A stretch of DNA of 64,000 nucleotides from Rhynchopus sp. YZ270_cl-10 (Eukaryota > Euglenozoa > Diplonemea > Diplonemida > Diplonemidae): contig OZ037898.1 in NCBI GenBank assembly GCA_964035575.1, positions 310,001 through 374,000 of the forward strand, written 5' to 3'. The notes under the pieces were generated by a model. It worked only from the letters and a program-made list of their open reading frames with translations, ran no database searches and was not told the origin of the DNA. A program made the position numbers and the translations under genes. The first letter of the stretch is position 1. Every line of letters begins with the position of its first letter. Of this stretch, positions 53,141 through 63,432 are shown piece after piece.

Positions 53141-54948
53141 AAAAGCGTGCCTTTCATACGAAACAAAACGACACGTTCAAAAGCGTGCCGTTCATACGCA
53201 ACAAAACGACCCGTTCAAAAGCGTGCCGCAGGTACGCAACAAATCGACCCGCTCAAAAGCGTGCCGTTCATACGCAATAAAACGACCCGCTCAAAAGCGT
53301 GCCGTTCATACGCAACAAAACGACCCGTTCAAAAGCGTGCCGCAGGTACGCAACAAATCGACCCGCTCAAAAGCGTGCCGTTCATACGCAATAAAACGAC
53401 CCGCTCAAAAGCGTGCCGTTCATACGCAACAAAACGACCCGTTCAAAAGCGTGCCGCAGGTACGCAACAAATCGACCCGCTCAAAAGCGTGCCGTTCATA
53501 CGCAACAAAACGACCCGCTCAAAAGCGTGCCGTTCATACGCAACAAAACGACCCGCTCAAAAGCGTGCCGTTCATACGCAACAAAACGACCCGTTCAAAA
53601 GCGTGCCGTTCATACGCAATAAAACGACCCGTTCAAAAGCGTGCCGCATGTACGCAACAAATCGACCCGCTCAAAAGCGTGCCGTTCATACGCAACAAAA
53701 CGACCCGTTCAAAAGCGTGCCGTTTCTACGCAACAAAACGACCCGCTCCAAAGAGTGCCGTTCGTACGCAACAAAACGACCCGTTCAAAAGCGTGCCGTT
53801 TCTACGCAACAAAACGACCCGCTCAAAAGCGTGCCGTTCATACGCAACAAAACGTCCCGTTCAAAAGCGTGCCGTTCATACGCAACAAAACGACCCGTTC
53901 AAAAGCGTGCCGTTTCTACGCAACAAAACGACCCGCTCCAAAGAGTGCCGTTCGTACGCAACAAAACGACCCGTTCAAAAGCGTGCCGTTCATACGCAAC
54001 AAAACGACCCGTTCAAAAGCGTGCCGTTTCTACGCAACAAAACGACCCGCTCAAAAGCGTGCCGTTCATACGCAACAAAACGTCCCGTTCAAAAGCGTGC
54101 CGTTCATACGCAACAAAACGACCCGTTCAAAAGCGTGCCGTTCATACGCAACAAAACGACCCGTTCAAAAGCGTGCCGTTTCTACGCAACAAAACGACCC
54201 GCTCAAAAGCGTGCCGTTCATACGCAACAAAACGTCCCGTTCAAAAGCGTGCCGTTCATACGCAACAAAACGACCCGTTCAAAAGCGTGCCGTTTCTACG
54301 CAACAAAACGACCCGCTCCAAAGAGTGCCGTTCGTACGCAACAAAACGACCCGTTCAAAAGCGTGCCGTTCATACGCAACAAAACGACCCGTTCAAAAGC
54401 GTGCCGTTTCTACGCAACAAAACGACCCGCTCCAAAGCGTGCCGTTCGTACGCAACAAAACGACCCGTTCAAAAGCGTGCCGTTCATACGCAACAAAAAG
54501 ACCCGCTCAAAAGCGTGCCGTTCATACGCAACAAAACGACCCGTTCAAAAGCGTGCCGTTTCTACGCAACAAAACGACCCGTTCAAAAGCGTGCCGTTCA
54601 TACGCAACAAAACGACCCGTTCAAAAGCGTGCCGTTCGTACGCAACAAAACGACCCGTTCAAAAGCGTGCCGTTTCTACGCAACAAAACGACCCGCTCAA
54701 AAGCGTGCCGTTCATACGCAACAAAAAGACCCGCTCAAAAGCGTGCCGTTCATACGCAACAAAACGACCCGTTCAAAAGCGTGCCGTTTCTACGCAACAA
54801 AACGACCCGCTCAAAAGCGTGCCGTTCATACGCAACAAAACGTCCCGTTCAAAAGCGTGCCGTTCATACGCAACAAAACGACCCGTTCAAAAGCGTGCCG
54901 CATGTACGCAACAAAACGACCCGCTCAAAAGCGTGCCGTTCATACGCA
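53141..54948 (+). repeat. 38-bp satellite, 48 units, open in all three + frames
   Basis: Unit: AAAAGCGTGCCG, a variable 5-mer (TTCAT, CAGGT, TTTCT, TTCGT or CATGT type), then ACGCAACAAAACGACCCG and TTC or CTC. From the first AAAAGCG (53141) to the last (54927) is exactly 47 x 38 bp. Because 38 is not a multiple of 3 and the unit has no stop in any forward frame, all three frames are open for ~1.8 kb and give the same repeated basic peptide (RSKACRSYATKRP, KRAVHTQQNDPF, SVPFIRNKTT in rotation). Variant units recur in higher-order blocks. Flanked by the palindromic end of one subtelomere-like unit and the TTTAGTTTTTTTTGGCAATC start of another. Confidence 0.95.
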
Positions 54949-54950
54949 TT

Positions 54951-55390
54951 TAGTTTTTTTTGGCAATCCTTAACACTCACTGGATGGTGTGGTTGCTGTA
55001 TGAAAGGTTTGCAACGCACACAAACCAACCAACACAACCGATGCGATACGTTGCTTGCGTTCACATCGTTCCGTTCAGATCGGAACGATGTGAACGGAAC
55101 GAATGCAACCGACGCAACGCAACCGTTCGGTACGTAACGTCCCGAACCAAACATATGGAACCAACGCAACGCAATGCAACGAACGTAACCAACCGAACAC
55201 AACAAACCCGATGTGTACGTAACGATCTGTATGCAACGAACGCAACGCAACGAACGCAACGCATGCAACGCAACGCAACCGATGCGTACGTAACGATCGG
55301 AACGCAACGAACGTAACCAACCGAACACAACCAACGCAACGCAACCGCTCTGTTCGCTGCACTCTGTAGATAACGATCTCTACACAATTT
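54951..55390. repeat. Subtelomere-like unit, partial, with AACGC satellite
   Basis: Starts TTTAGTTTTTTTTGGCAATC, then CTTAACACTCACTGG and a degenerate AACGC-type satellite (55010-55350: ACGCAACGCAACCG, GTACGTAACGATC motifs). Confidence 0.75.
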
Positions 55391-56631
55391 AGTTTTGCGA
55401 ATCCTAAACACTTTCTGCTGGCTCGTGTGGTTGATGAGCGAGATCTTCTGGCACAAAACGGACTCGATCGTCAAGGATCTTAACCCAGTTAAAACATCAG
55501 ACTGGTCACAGAATACCACGTTGTGCATGGTTTTTGGCTTGTTTTTGCCCACAAAAGGGCTTACACATGTTTCTAACACCCCAGAATCGCGTTTCTCAGA
55601 CCACATGGACAGGTATGGGCCCAAAAAACCACCCAAAAAGGCGAAAATCCCGGTTTTTGGTGAAAATCGCCTGTTTTGCCTGCAGAATCCTTAAGGAACG
55701 CACGGTTCCTAAGGCAATTTACACGTAAACTCGCGACACGAAATTAGGAATTAGTAACAAATCTCTGAGCGATCTGATTTAGTAATAACTGGATTTTTGG
55801 CCCAATCTTTCCAATGCCGAAAAAATCTTACACTTTGGCGTATTTTCGCGAAATGGTCATTTTTGGGGTACCCCACCCGGGGGGGGGTACCCAGGGGCAT
55901 GGCTCTAAGTCGGTAGCTGTCGACTCTGGAGTCGACTTTGTCGACCCTACCGCCAAAACAGTCGACAAGTCGACCTACCGTCGGTCGACCACCTACCGTC
56001 TACCGTCAAAAAAAAAAATTTTTTTTTCGACATCACAAAATTTTTCCCACAGAAAAAAAAATTTTTTTTTTGCACATGTCTGCACCAAAAATGCAAATAA
56101 AGCCAGAATTTTGATGTTTTGAGCATCTAGAATTTATTCCACGGCTATTTTGTGTATAAAATACCCACCCTGTACAGTTTGTATGGGCCAGCGCCTTGTC
56201 AAAAAAAATCGAAAAATCTCAAAAAAAAAAATTTTTTTTTTCGAGAAAATTTTGACCCCTGACCTGGGTTTTTGGGCACCAAAAAATGCAAAAAAACGCA
56301 AAAATCGGGTGTTTTGACCATCTGTGGTTACACAAAACACGCTTCTGTGTACAAGCCTACACCAATACAGTGGTTATACAAGGCGATTTTTGACCAAAAA
56401 AAAAATTTTTTTTTTGCCCAAAATTGGGCGTGGTACGTCATAAAATGGCCCAAAAAATCCAATGAAAACCTCAGATTGGGCAAATCTTGAAAAAAATTTT
56501 CAAATCAAATTTTCAACCAAAATACGGCTATTTTGGTCATACCTTGTGTACTGAAGTGGCTAGGCGTCAGCGTTTTTTCTTTTCTTTTTTGAATTCCCCC
56601 CACGCCCCATCGCATCCAACACTTGTATGCG
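55391..56631. repeat. Mosaic block including D module, copy 1
   Basis: 55391-55860 is a unit-like start followed by unique sequence. 55880-55990 holds TCGACC-rich repeats resembling the 174-bp tandem array (GGCTCTAAGTCGGTAG). 55998-56090 is an A/T hinge repeat. 56120-56550 (GAATTTATTCCACGGCTATT onward) is duplicated at 62980-63400. No gene. Confidence 0.6.
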
Positions 56632-57110
56632 TTATTTTATCTTTGAAAAATGAAGTCCGTCGTAACCGAGGTTATATTTTTCAAGAATGAAGTCCATTCT
56701 ACGCGTTATTTTATCTTTGAAAAATGAAGTCCGTCGTAACCGAGGTTATATTTTTCAAGAATGAAGTCCATTCTACGCGTTTTTTTATCTTTGAAAAATG
56801 AAGTCCGTCGTAACCGAGGTTTTATTTTTCAAGAATGAAGTCCGTTGTATGCGTTATTTTATCTTTGAAAAATGAAGTCCGTCGTAACCCTCGTTTTCTT
56901 TTTCAACAATGAACACCGTTGTATTCGTTATTTTATCTTTGAAAAATGAAGTCCGTCGTAACAGAGGCCTTATTTTTCAAGAATGAAGTCCATTCTACGC
57001 GTTATTTTATCTTTGAAAAATGAAGCCCGTCGTAACCCTCGTTTTCTTTTTCAAGAATGAACACCGTTGTATTCGTTATTTTATCTTTGAAAAAATGAAG
57101 TCCGTCGTTT
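56632..57110 (+). repeat. 74-bp tandem repeat upstream of transposase gene
   Basis: CTTTGAAAAATGAAGTCC recurs at 56641, 56715, 56789, 56863, 56937, 57011 and 57085 (one extra A in the last), an exact 74-bp period over seven units. Each unit also has TTTTTCAAGAATGAAGTCC or a variant. It ends about 120 bp before the transposase ATG and may be its promoter or transposase-binding array (inference). Confidence 0.93.
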
Positions 57111-57227
57111 GACTGTGAGTAGAAAGAAAGGTCTCCTCTTGTTTGACAGTTTTCCAATCTCGTTCATGATAAAACATAATCACAACAGACCTCTTTTTTT
57201 CCTGAACAAACAAACAATCAAACAATT

Positions 57228-60200
57228 ATGTATGATGATGAAGACGTCTGCGGTGCGTGCAACATGCGAGAGTGTGAAAGCGACTGCAAAGGTCCGGTCG
57301 ATGCTGGGTTCCGTCCCCGTCTCTTCAGCTACGCAAACTACGCCAAGAACTTGGAGGGGTTCAACCACGCGAAAGACCGCAAGTGTCGTAAGGATGGGCC
57401 GGGGTTGCGGAGGGGGATGTGGATTGTCCACCACTGGGAGACCAGCAAGGGAGAGAAGGACGTGTGGGAAGGGATGATCCTGAGGAAGATCGAGAACAGG
57501 GGGGGCTTGAGATCTGAGGGCGGGCCGTCTTACGACATCCTCTACTACAAGGATGATCAAGACGACAACCCTCGAACAGCGCAGCCGTACGAGGGCGTGT
57601 TTCCTGTGCCGCCGAGGTTTGGGCGAACCCTGGGGTACTGCGTTACGACTCCGCCCTCCGACCTGGTGATCAGCGACGACGATGACGCGGACATGGCAGA
57701 AGGGGAGAGGCCGCTGACGGAGTACTGTTGGCCAGAAGGTGTGCAGCTGCAGCGTCCACTGTCTGCATCGACGCAACCCGTCCGCCGTCAGTGCGGAAAT
57801 ACGACGCAGGTGGGTGACTGGGTGTCAATGGGAGGGAGGGTGGGAGAAGTGCTGCGCAAACCGGGGAAGGTGCACATCGACGGGAAATCGACGGCGACAG
57901 GTGGGTATTGGGGTCACGTGCAGTTCTCTGGCGCCGCCACCTTCGAGGTTGTGAAGCTGTCCTTGTGCACCCAGAGCGAACCCCCCGACCGGTTGCAGTC
58001 TGCGCAGTCGCAGCCACTTCCGGATGTCCGTCTCGGAAAAAGGAAAACGGCGGAACCTGATTCACGCTCTGCGAAAAAGAAAAAAAGAGCAAGAGTCGGT
58101 TCTCCTCCTCAGGCTCCTGTTGCGCCTGCGTCACAGACATCGCATTTGTCTGCGACGTCAACACAGGATTCGGTGTCCGACGCGGTCGTGCTGCCGAAGA
58201 AGTCACGGTCGCCACTCATCACTGCGTATCAAACTCTCTACTTTCCGTCGGCAGTCGTTGCTATGTTGGCAGTCTTCGCGGCGCTTCCGAACCGGTTGAC
58301 GACGGCGAGCACGTACGTCTTCCCGGATCCGTGCTGGTTTGACCTCGAGCTTGCTGACGAGGACGAGGACGAGGACGACGACGACGACAACGACAACAAC
58401 ACGAACAAGAACAAGAAGGGAAGGACGAAAAAAAGAGAGAGAGTGGTGCTGAAGGGGACGGAGAGCGAGGTCAAGAAGGTCAAGAAGGTGCTGAAGGGGA
58501 CGTGTCGCGTGGATGAATGCAGGGAAGACCACACGGGGATCTACACTAGGGGCCGGGGCGAGACCAACAAGAACATCTCCTCGTCGATGTCGCGGCACGT
58601 GAGGCATCACAAGAAGAAGTGGCGTAAGGAAGCTGCAGCTAAAGCGAAGGCCCTTGCCAATTCTCCTTCTCCTGCGAATTCTCCTTCTTCTCCTGCGAAC
58701 TCTCCTTCTTCTCCTTCTTCGAATTACGGCTTTGGGTGCGCAACGTTCGTGCAACTGCTTGCGTATACGTTTGCCGCCCAGTGTCTCCCGTTTTCTTTGC
58801 TCGAGTCTGGATCCCCCTTTCGTGTGTTGTTGGACCATGGCCATGAGCTTCGCGGTGCAAACCTGTTCCCGGCAGACGTAGCACGCTCCATCGACGACAT
58901 GGCTGAGTTGACGCGTGAAAGACTCTTCGAGAAGTTGAAGGGAAAAGACGTGTCGCTACTCTTGGACGGTGCAACGGTGAAGAGGCGGAGTTTCCTCGGC
59001 TATGCAATCTCCGATGGGGACAACTCGTACTTCCTGAGAGCCGTAGAACTGAAGGCAGGGTCGAGCGGCAGTGAGTTGGCAAGGCAGATTGGGAACCTCA
59101 TTGACGAACTGGACTCGGCACACATCAACGTGTTTAGCATTGTCGCAGACAACGCACCGAATATCCAGAAGGGTATTAGAGACATGCAGGTGTTGAGCGA
59201 CTACTGGCAGTTGGAGGCAGAGGGCTCAGAGTCAGACGTGGATGACGTTGACACGGATGACGATGACACCGAAAGCAGTGACTCCTTCTCGGATAGTGAA
59301 GTGGTGGATGACGCGATCAACACCGTATTCGCGAGCCTCGGGAACCGCAAGATTTTGAGATACAGGTGTTCTGTTCACGGTCTGCAGCTTCTCTTGAAAG
59401 ACCTCACGGAACTTCCTCGTGTCTCGGATTTCAAAGATGAGGTTGTGCAACTTGTGAACAAGTACTCCAAGTTCACCGAATCTCGTGGGGTCTTAGAGGC
59501 GAACCAGAAGGATGCAAATCCCGCGATCACAAAGGTGAGGCAGATCAAGCGGTTCACGAGCGTGAGATGGAACAGCCTCGTCGACACCGTGAAGAGCCTG
59601 ACGGAGCTGAAGAAGTTCATGCACGACTCCGACCGGGACAAGGAGGAATTTTGGAATGCCGCTGCCTACTTCCTCAAGGTCTCCTCGCCCATTGCCATTC
59701 TGTCAGATCGCCTGCAAGCAGAGAACTCCTCGATGTTTGAGTACGCTAAGGGCATCAGCACTCTTCTCCAGAATTACAATGGCGAGCTGACTGCAGCAGG
59801 AGTTGAGCACAACTTCGTCGAAGAGTCTGCTGAAATGTGGAACGCGTTGAAGGATCGGTGTGCCAAGAACCTGGTGTACGACGGGGTATCGATGACTGCG
59901 TTCTTGGACCCAAGCGTAGACCACGCGAATGTCGCAGAACATTTGTCGCTGGAGAGGGTCGACCTGATTTGCGAATACGTGGTGGACTACTCGCACCGAA
60001 GGGGGATTAAGACCAATGCAACAAATCTGGAGTCCAGGCTGGATGAGCTGAAGGAACGCGTTGAACAAGAACTGTCTACTTTTCTCTCGCGACCAGTAGC
60101 TTCATCACACACGGTCAAGGGATACTGGGGCAATGTAAGAAACAAGTTAAAAATGCCTCTTGTATCGAGATTTGCTTTGTCTTTGTCTTCGAGCTCACAC

Positions 60201-60482
60201 TCAGAAGCGACTGTGGAGCGCCATTTTAAACAACTTTCTGCTTTGTTAAACAAAAAAAGGTGTTCACTTTCTTCAGAAAGGGTGTCAGCTGCCATGATGG
60301 TGTCTCTCACTCACAAGGAAATTTTTTCTCATGAATTCACCAAATTAATCTCGCAGAGAGGCAAGAGAACTGAGGCCCGTGTTGAAAGGTCTCTCTTTAC
60401 TCAACCCGACACTCCTTCCACTAACACGACAAGTCAAGTGGAACCTCCCATCACTGTGCCCCTAGAGAAGATGGAGGATTAG
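57228..60482 (+). CDS. hAT-like (DUF659-type) transposase with long N-terminal extension
   Basis: A 1084-residue protein. The C-terminal half is a hAT RNase-H-like transposase: first acidic site in SLLLDGATVKRRSFLG, second in FSIVADNAPNIQKGIRD, a CSVHGLQLLLKDL motif, and the final Glu region SSSSHSEATVERHFKQLSAL with KKRCSLSSERVSAAMM. A BED-like Cys/His site lies at about 425-463 (CRVDECREDH ... SRHVRHHKKKW). Residues 1-420 are unusual for the family: an N-terminal Cys cluster (CGACNMRECESDC), a compact beta-rich segment (GMWIVHHWETSKGEKDVWEG, ILYYKDDQDDNP) that could be a Tudor/chromo-like reader, acidic and Ser/Lys linkers. The reader idea is inference. Start ATG 57228, single uninterrupted frame. 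No terminal inverted repeats or target duplication could be identified, so it may be an active element or a domesticated gene. Confidence 0.85.
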   Translation: MYDDEDVCGACNMRECESDCKGPVDAGFRPRLFSYANYAKNLEGFNHAKDRKCRKDGPGLRRGMWIVHHWETSKGEKDVWEGMILRKIENRGGLRSEGGPSYDILYYKDDQDDNPRTAQPYEGVFPVPPRFGRTLGYCVTTPPSDLVISDDDDADMAEGERPLTEYCWPEGVQLQRPLSASTQPVRRQCGNTTQVGDWVSMGGRVGEVLRKPGKVHIDGKSTATGGYWGHVQFSGAATFEVVKLSLCTQSEPPDRLQSAQSQPLPDVRLGKRKTAEPDSRSAKKKKRARVGSPPQAPVAPASQTSHLSATSTQDSVSDAVVLPKKSRSPLITAYQTLYFPSAVVAMLAVFAALPNRLTTASTYVFPDPCWFDLELADEDEDEDDDDDNDNNTNKNKKGRTKKRERVVLKGTESEVKKVKKVLKGTCRVDECREDHTGIYTRGRGETNKNISSSMSRHVRHHKKKWRKEAAAKAKALANSPSPANSPSSPANSPSSPSSNYGFGCATFVQLLAYTFAAQCLPFSLLESGSPFRVLLDHGHELRGANLFPADVARSIDDMAELTRERLFEKLKGKDVSLLLDGATVKRRSFLGYAISDGDNSYFLRAVELKAGSSGSELARQIGNLIDELDSAHINVFSIVADNAPNIQKGIRDMQVLSDYWQLEAEGSESDVDDVDTDDDDTESSDSFSDSEVVDDAINTVFASLGNRKILRYRCSVHGLQLLLKDLTELPRVSDFKDEVVQLVNKYSKFTESRGVLEANQKDANPAITKVRQIKRFTSVRWNSLVDTVKSLTELKKFMHDSDRDKEEFWNAAAYFLKVSSPIAILSDRLQAENSSMFEYAKGISTLLQNYNGELTAAGVEHNFVEESAEMWNALKDRCAKNLVYDGVSMTAFLDPSVDHANVAEHLSLERVDLICEYVVDYSHRRGIKTNATNLESRLDELKERVEQELSTFLSRPVASSHTVKGYWGNVRNKLKMPLVSRFALSLSSSSHSEATVERHFKQLSALLNKKRCSLSSERVSAAMMVSLTHKEIFSHEFTKLISQRGKRTEARVERSLFTQPDTPSTNTTSQVEPPITVPLEKMED

Positions 60483-60494
60483 TTTTTTTTTTTT

Positions 60495-60880
60495 TTTTGT
60501 ACATGATACTTCCTGCCGTCCCTGGCGTAACATATGGGGCATTATAAAAAAGAAAAAATAAAATGCTTCCTGCCGTCAGCGGACGTAACATATGGGGCAT
60601 CATGTACTTTCAACTAGTTTTTTTTGTCTTTCTTGTTGTTATTCATACCAACTCGCACTTTCACTATTTCAAGCAAACCTACAAAGATGTTCTTTTATAT
60701 TTTTTCCATTTCAACAAGCAATTTCTTTTTTTAAATTTATTTTACATGATACTTCCTGCCGTCCCCGGTGTAACATATGGGGCATGATGAACTTTCAACT
60801 AGTTTTTTTTTTTTGTCTTTCTTGTTGTTATTCATACGAACTCGCACTTTCACTATTTCAAGCAAACCTACAAAGACTAC
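60495..60880 (+). repeat. Direct repeats downstream of the transposase
   Basis: ACTTCCTGCCGTCCCTGGCG then TAACATATGGGGCAT occurs at about 60506, with variants at 60563 and 60750. The latter two are followed by ACTTTCAACTAG and a shared ~110-bp tract (CTTTCTTGTTGTTATTCATA, TTCAAGCAAACCTACAAAGA). Probably element 3' sequence. Confidence 0.8.
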
Positions 60881-61049
60881 AAAAGGAAAGGATTTCAACA
60901 CACTTTTCAGTACTTACTTGCAAACCCCCTCTGCAACACTACCACCACACCAAACAGTTACACACTCAGTCAAGTCGAGCACTAACTTTGCTTCTTCCAT
61001 CCCAAACTATATCATTATCAGAATAAGCAATTCTGGTTCGTTTTTCCGT

Positions 61050-61152
61050 GGGAAAATTTTCCGTGGCTGGGCGCCAAAGGGCGCAGGGCGAAAGCGTAGC
61101 GAAGCGGAGCCGCCTGTAGCCCTTCGGCGCCCAGCCACGGAAAATTTCCCTA
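61050..61152. repeat. Foldback hairpin, GCTGGGCGCC arms
   Basis: TTTTCCGTGGCTGGGCGCC at the left and its inverse GGCGCCCAGCCACGGAAAAT at the right, loop rich in GCGAAGCG. About 100 bp in all. Confidence 0.85.
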
Positions 61153-61620
61153 GGAAAAAAAAAACCAAAATTGATTTTTTAAAAATGTGATTTTGGCCAA
61201 GTTTTTCGGCAGGTCGACCCCCCCGTACGGTAAAACCGCCCATCTGGTCGATTCTACCGACTTAGAGCCATGGTAATAACCACCTATTTTTTGAAAATTT
61301 CGCTAAGTACACGGAAAATTTCCCTAGGAAAAAAAAAACCAAAATTGATTTTTTAAAAATGTGATTTTGGCCAAGTTTTTCGGCAGGTCGACCCCCCCGT
61401 ACGGTAAAACCGCCCATCTGGTCGATTCTACCGACTTAGAGCCATGGTAATAACCACCTATTTTTTGAAAATTTCGCTAAGTACACGGAAAATTTCCCTA
61501 GGAAAAAAAAAACCAAAATTGATTTTTTAAAAATGTGATTTTGGCCAAGTTTTTCGGCAGGTCGACCCCCCCGTACGGTAAAACCGCCCATCTGGTCGAT
61601 TCTACCGACTTAGAGCCATG
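61134..61620. repeat. 174-bp tandem repeat, about 2.7 units
   Basis: ACGGAAAATTTCCCTAGG, CCAAAATTGATTTTTTAAAA, GGTCGACCCCCCCGTACGG and ACCGACTTAGAGCCATG recur every 174 bp (GCCATG at 61267, 61441, 61615). Units are almost identical. Confidence 0.93.
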
Positions 61621-61639
61621 CCAGGGGGAGGGTGGGGAG

Positions 61640-62163
61640 GAAGCAACCTTAAAAACCTAAACACAAGTGTTTAGGAACTAACGCAACGCATGCAACACAA
61701 CGTAACCGGTGTGCACGTAGCTATGTGTACGCAACGTAGCGAACGCAACGCAACCAACGCAACGAGTGGTTACAACCCCCCACGCATGGTTCTCACAGCG
61801 CGCTGGCACGTTTCCCAAGCCGCAAACCCGGTTACCTGACTTAAAAACCGGGTTTTCGGCCAAAACGCCTGTTTTGCCTGTAGAACCCTGTAGAAGCCTT
61901 AAGAAACACGTGTAAAAAAGGGGTACTCGCGACACCCTGGTTTCAGGGTCTGTCAGGGTTTGGAGGTCTTTGCTTCAGAGAAAGTCTCCTAAAAACCTCC
62001 TATCTTCCCAAGAATCCACTTTTTTGACCTCTTTGGACGTTTAGGGACCTGAAAAAAAATGGCCGAAACCCACCCCGCGCGGGGAGGGTGGGTGGGTGGG
62101 GAGGGTGGGTGGGTGGGGTGATCAGCAACCTTAAAGACCTTAACACTGAGTGTTAAGGAAATT
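61640..62163 (-). repeat. Subtelomere-like unit, partial copy
   Basis: Palindrome AAACACAAGTGTTT (61660), short AACGC satellite, then the conserved block with CACGCATGGTTCTCACAGC, AAAACGCCTGTTTTGCC, ACACCCTGGTTTCAGGGTC and CTTAACACTGAGTGTTAAGG at the end. Confidence 0.8.
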
Positions 62164-62975
62164 TAGTTTTTTTTGGCAATCCTTAACACTCACTGGCTGG
62201 TGTGGTTGATGTATGTAAGGTTTGCAACGCACACAAGCCAACCAACGCAACCGATGCGCTACGTTTCTTGCGTTCACATCGTTCCGTTCAGATCGGAACG
62301 ATGTGAACGGAACGAATGCAACCGACGCAACGCAACCGTTCGGTACGTAACGTCTCGAACCAAAGACACGGAAGCAACGCAACGCACCGAACGCAACGCA
62401 TGCAACGCAACGCAACCGATGTGTACGTAACGATCGGAACGCAACCAACGCAACGCAACCGCTCTGTTCGTTGCACTCTGTATATAACGATCTCTACACA
62501 AGGAACGCAACGCATGCAACACAACGTAACCGGTGTGTACGTAACGAACGCAACGTAGCGAAGGCAACGCAACGAGTGGTTACAAACCCCCACGCATGGT
62601 TCTCACACCGCTCTGGCACGTTTCCCAAGCCTCAAACCCGGTTACCTGCCTGAAAAACCGGGTTTTCGGCCAAAACGCCTGTTTTGCCTGTATAACCCTG
62701 TAGAACCCTTAAGAAACACGTGTAAAAAAGGGGTACTCGCGACACCCTGGTTTCAGGGTCTGTCAGGGTTTGGAGGTCTTTCTCATTTGCAAACCCTCAA
62801 AAAAACCTCCTATCTTCCCAAGAATCCACTTTTTTGACCTCTTTGGACGTTTAGAGACCTGAAAAAAAATGGCCGAAACCCACCCCGGGGGGGGGGACCG
62901 GGGGGGGGTGCCTTAGAGGGGGTGGGTGGGGTGGTGAAGCAACCTTAAAGACCTTAACACCGAGTGTTAAGGAAC
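62164..62975 (-). repeat. Subtelomere-like unit, full copy
   Basis: TAGTTTTTTTTGGCAATCC, CTTAACACTCACTGGCTGG, AACGC satellite (62215-62590), the conserved 300-bp block and the terminal palindrome CTTAACACCGAGTGTTAAGG. The best copy for defining the unit, about 810 bp. Confidence 0.85.
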
Positions 62976-63432
62976 TTTTGAGCATCACATATTTATTCCA
63001 CGGCTATTTTGTGTGTATACCGTACGTTTAGTATGGCCAGCGCCTTAGCAAAAAATCAAAAAATCTCAAAAAAAAAATTTTTTTTTTGGGAAAATTTCGG
63101 CCCCTGACCTGGGTTTTTGGGCACCAAAAAATGCAAAAAAACGCAAAAATCGGGTGTTTTGACCATCTGTGGTTACACAAAACACACTTCTGTGTATAAG
63201 CCTACACCAATACAGTGGTTATACAAGGCGATTTTTGACCAAAAAAAAAATTTTTTTTTCGCCCAAAATTTGCCGTGGTACCTCATAAAATGGCCCAAAG
63301 AATCCAATGAAAACCTCAGATTGGGCAAATTATGAAAAAAATTTTCAAGTCAAATTTTCAGCCAAAATACGGCTATTTTGGTCATGCCTTGTGTACTTTG
63401 TGTACTGAACTGGTGTCCCGAGGCCACAGGGA
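62976..63432. repeat. D module, copy 2
   Basis: Close copy of 56120-56550 (TTTATTCCACGGCTATTTTG, GGCACCAAAAAATGCAAAAA, GTGGTTATACAAGGCGATTT), with two A-run/T-run hinges. Confidence 0.85.

Noticed and set aside
53141-54948. CRISPR-like array
   Set aside because: Units are contiguous with no unique spacers, and the genome is eukaryotic.
53126-55137. Overlapping ORFs of 615, 576 and 498 codons
   Set aside because: They are frame shadows of the 38-bp satellite; all three frames give the same peptide and none has non-repeat content. Reported as a repeat and a finding, not as genes.
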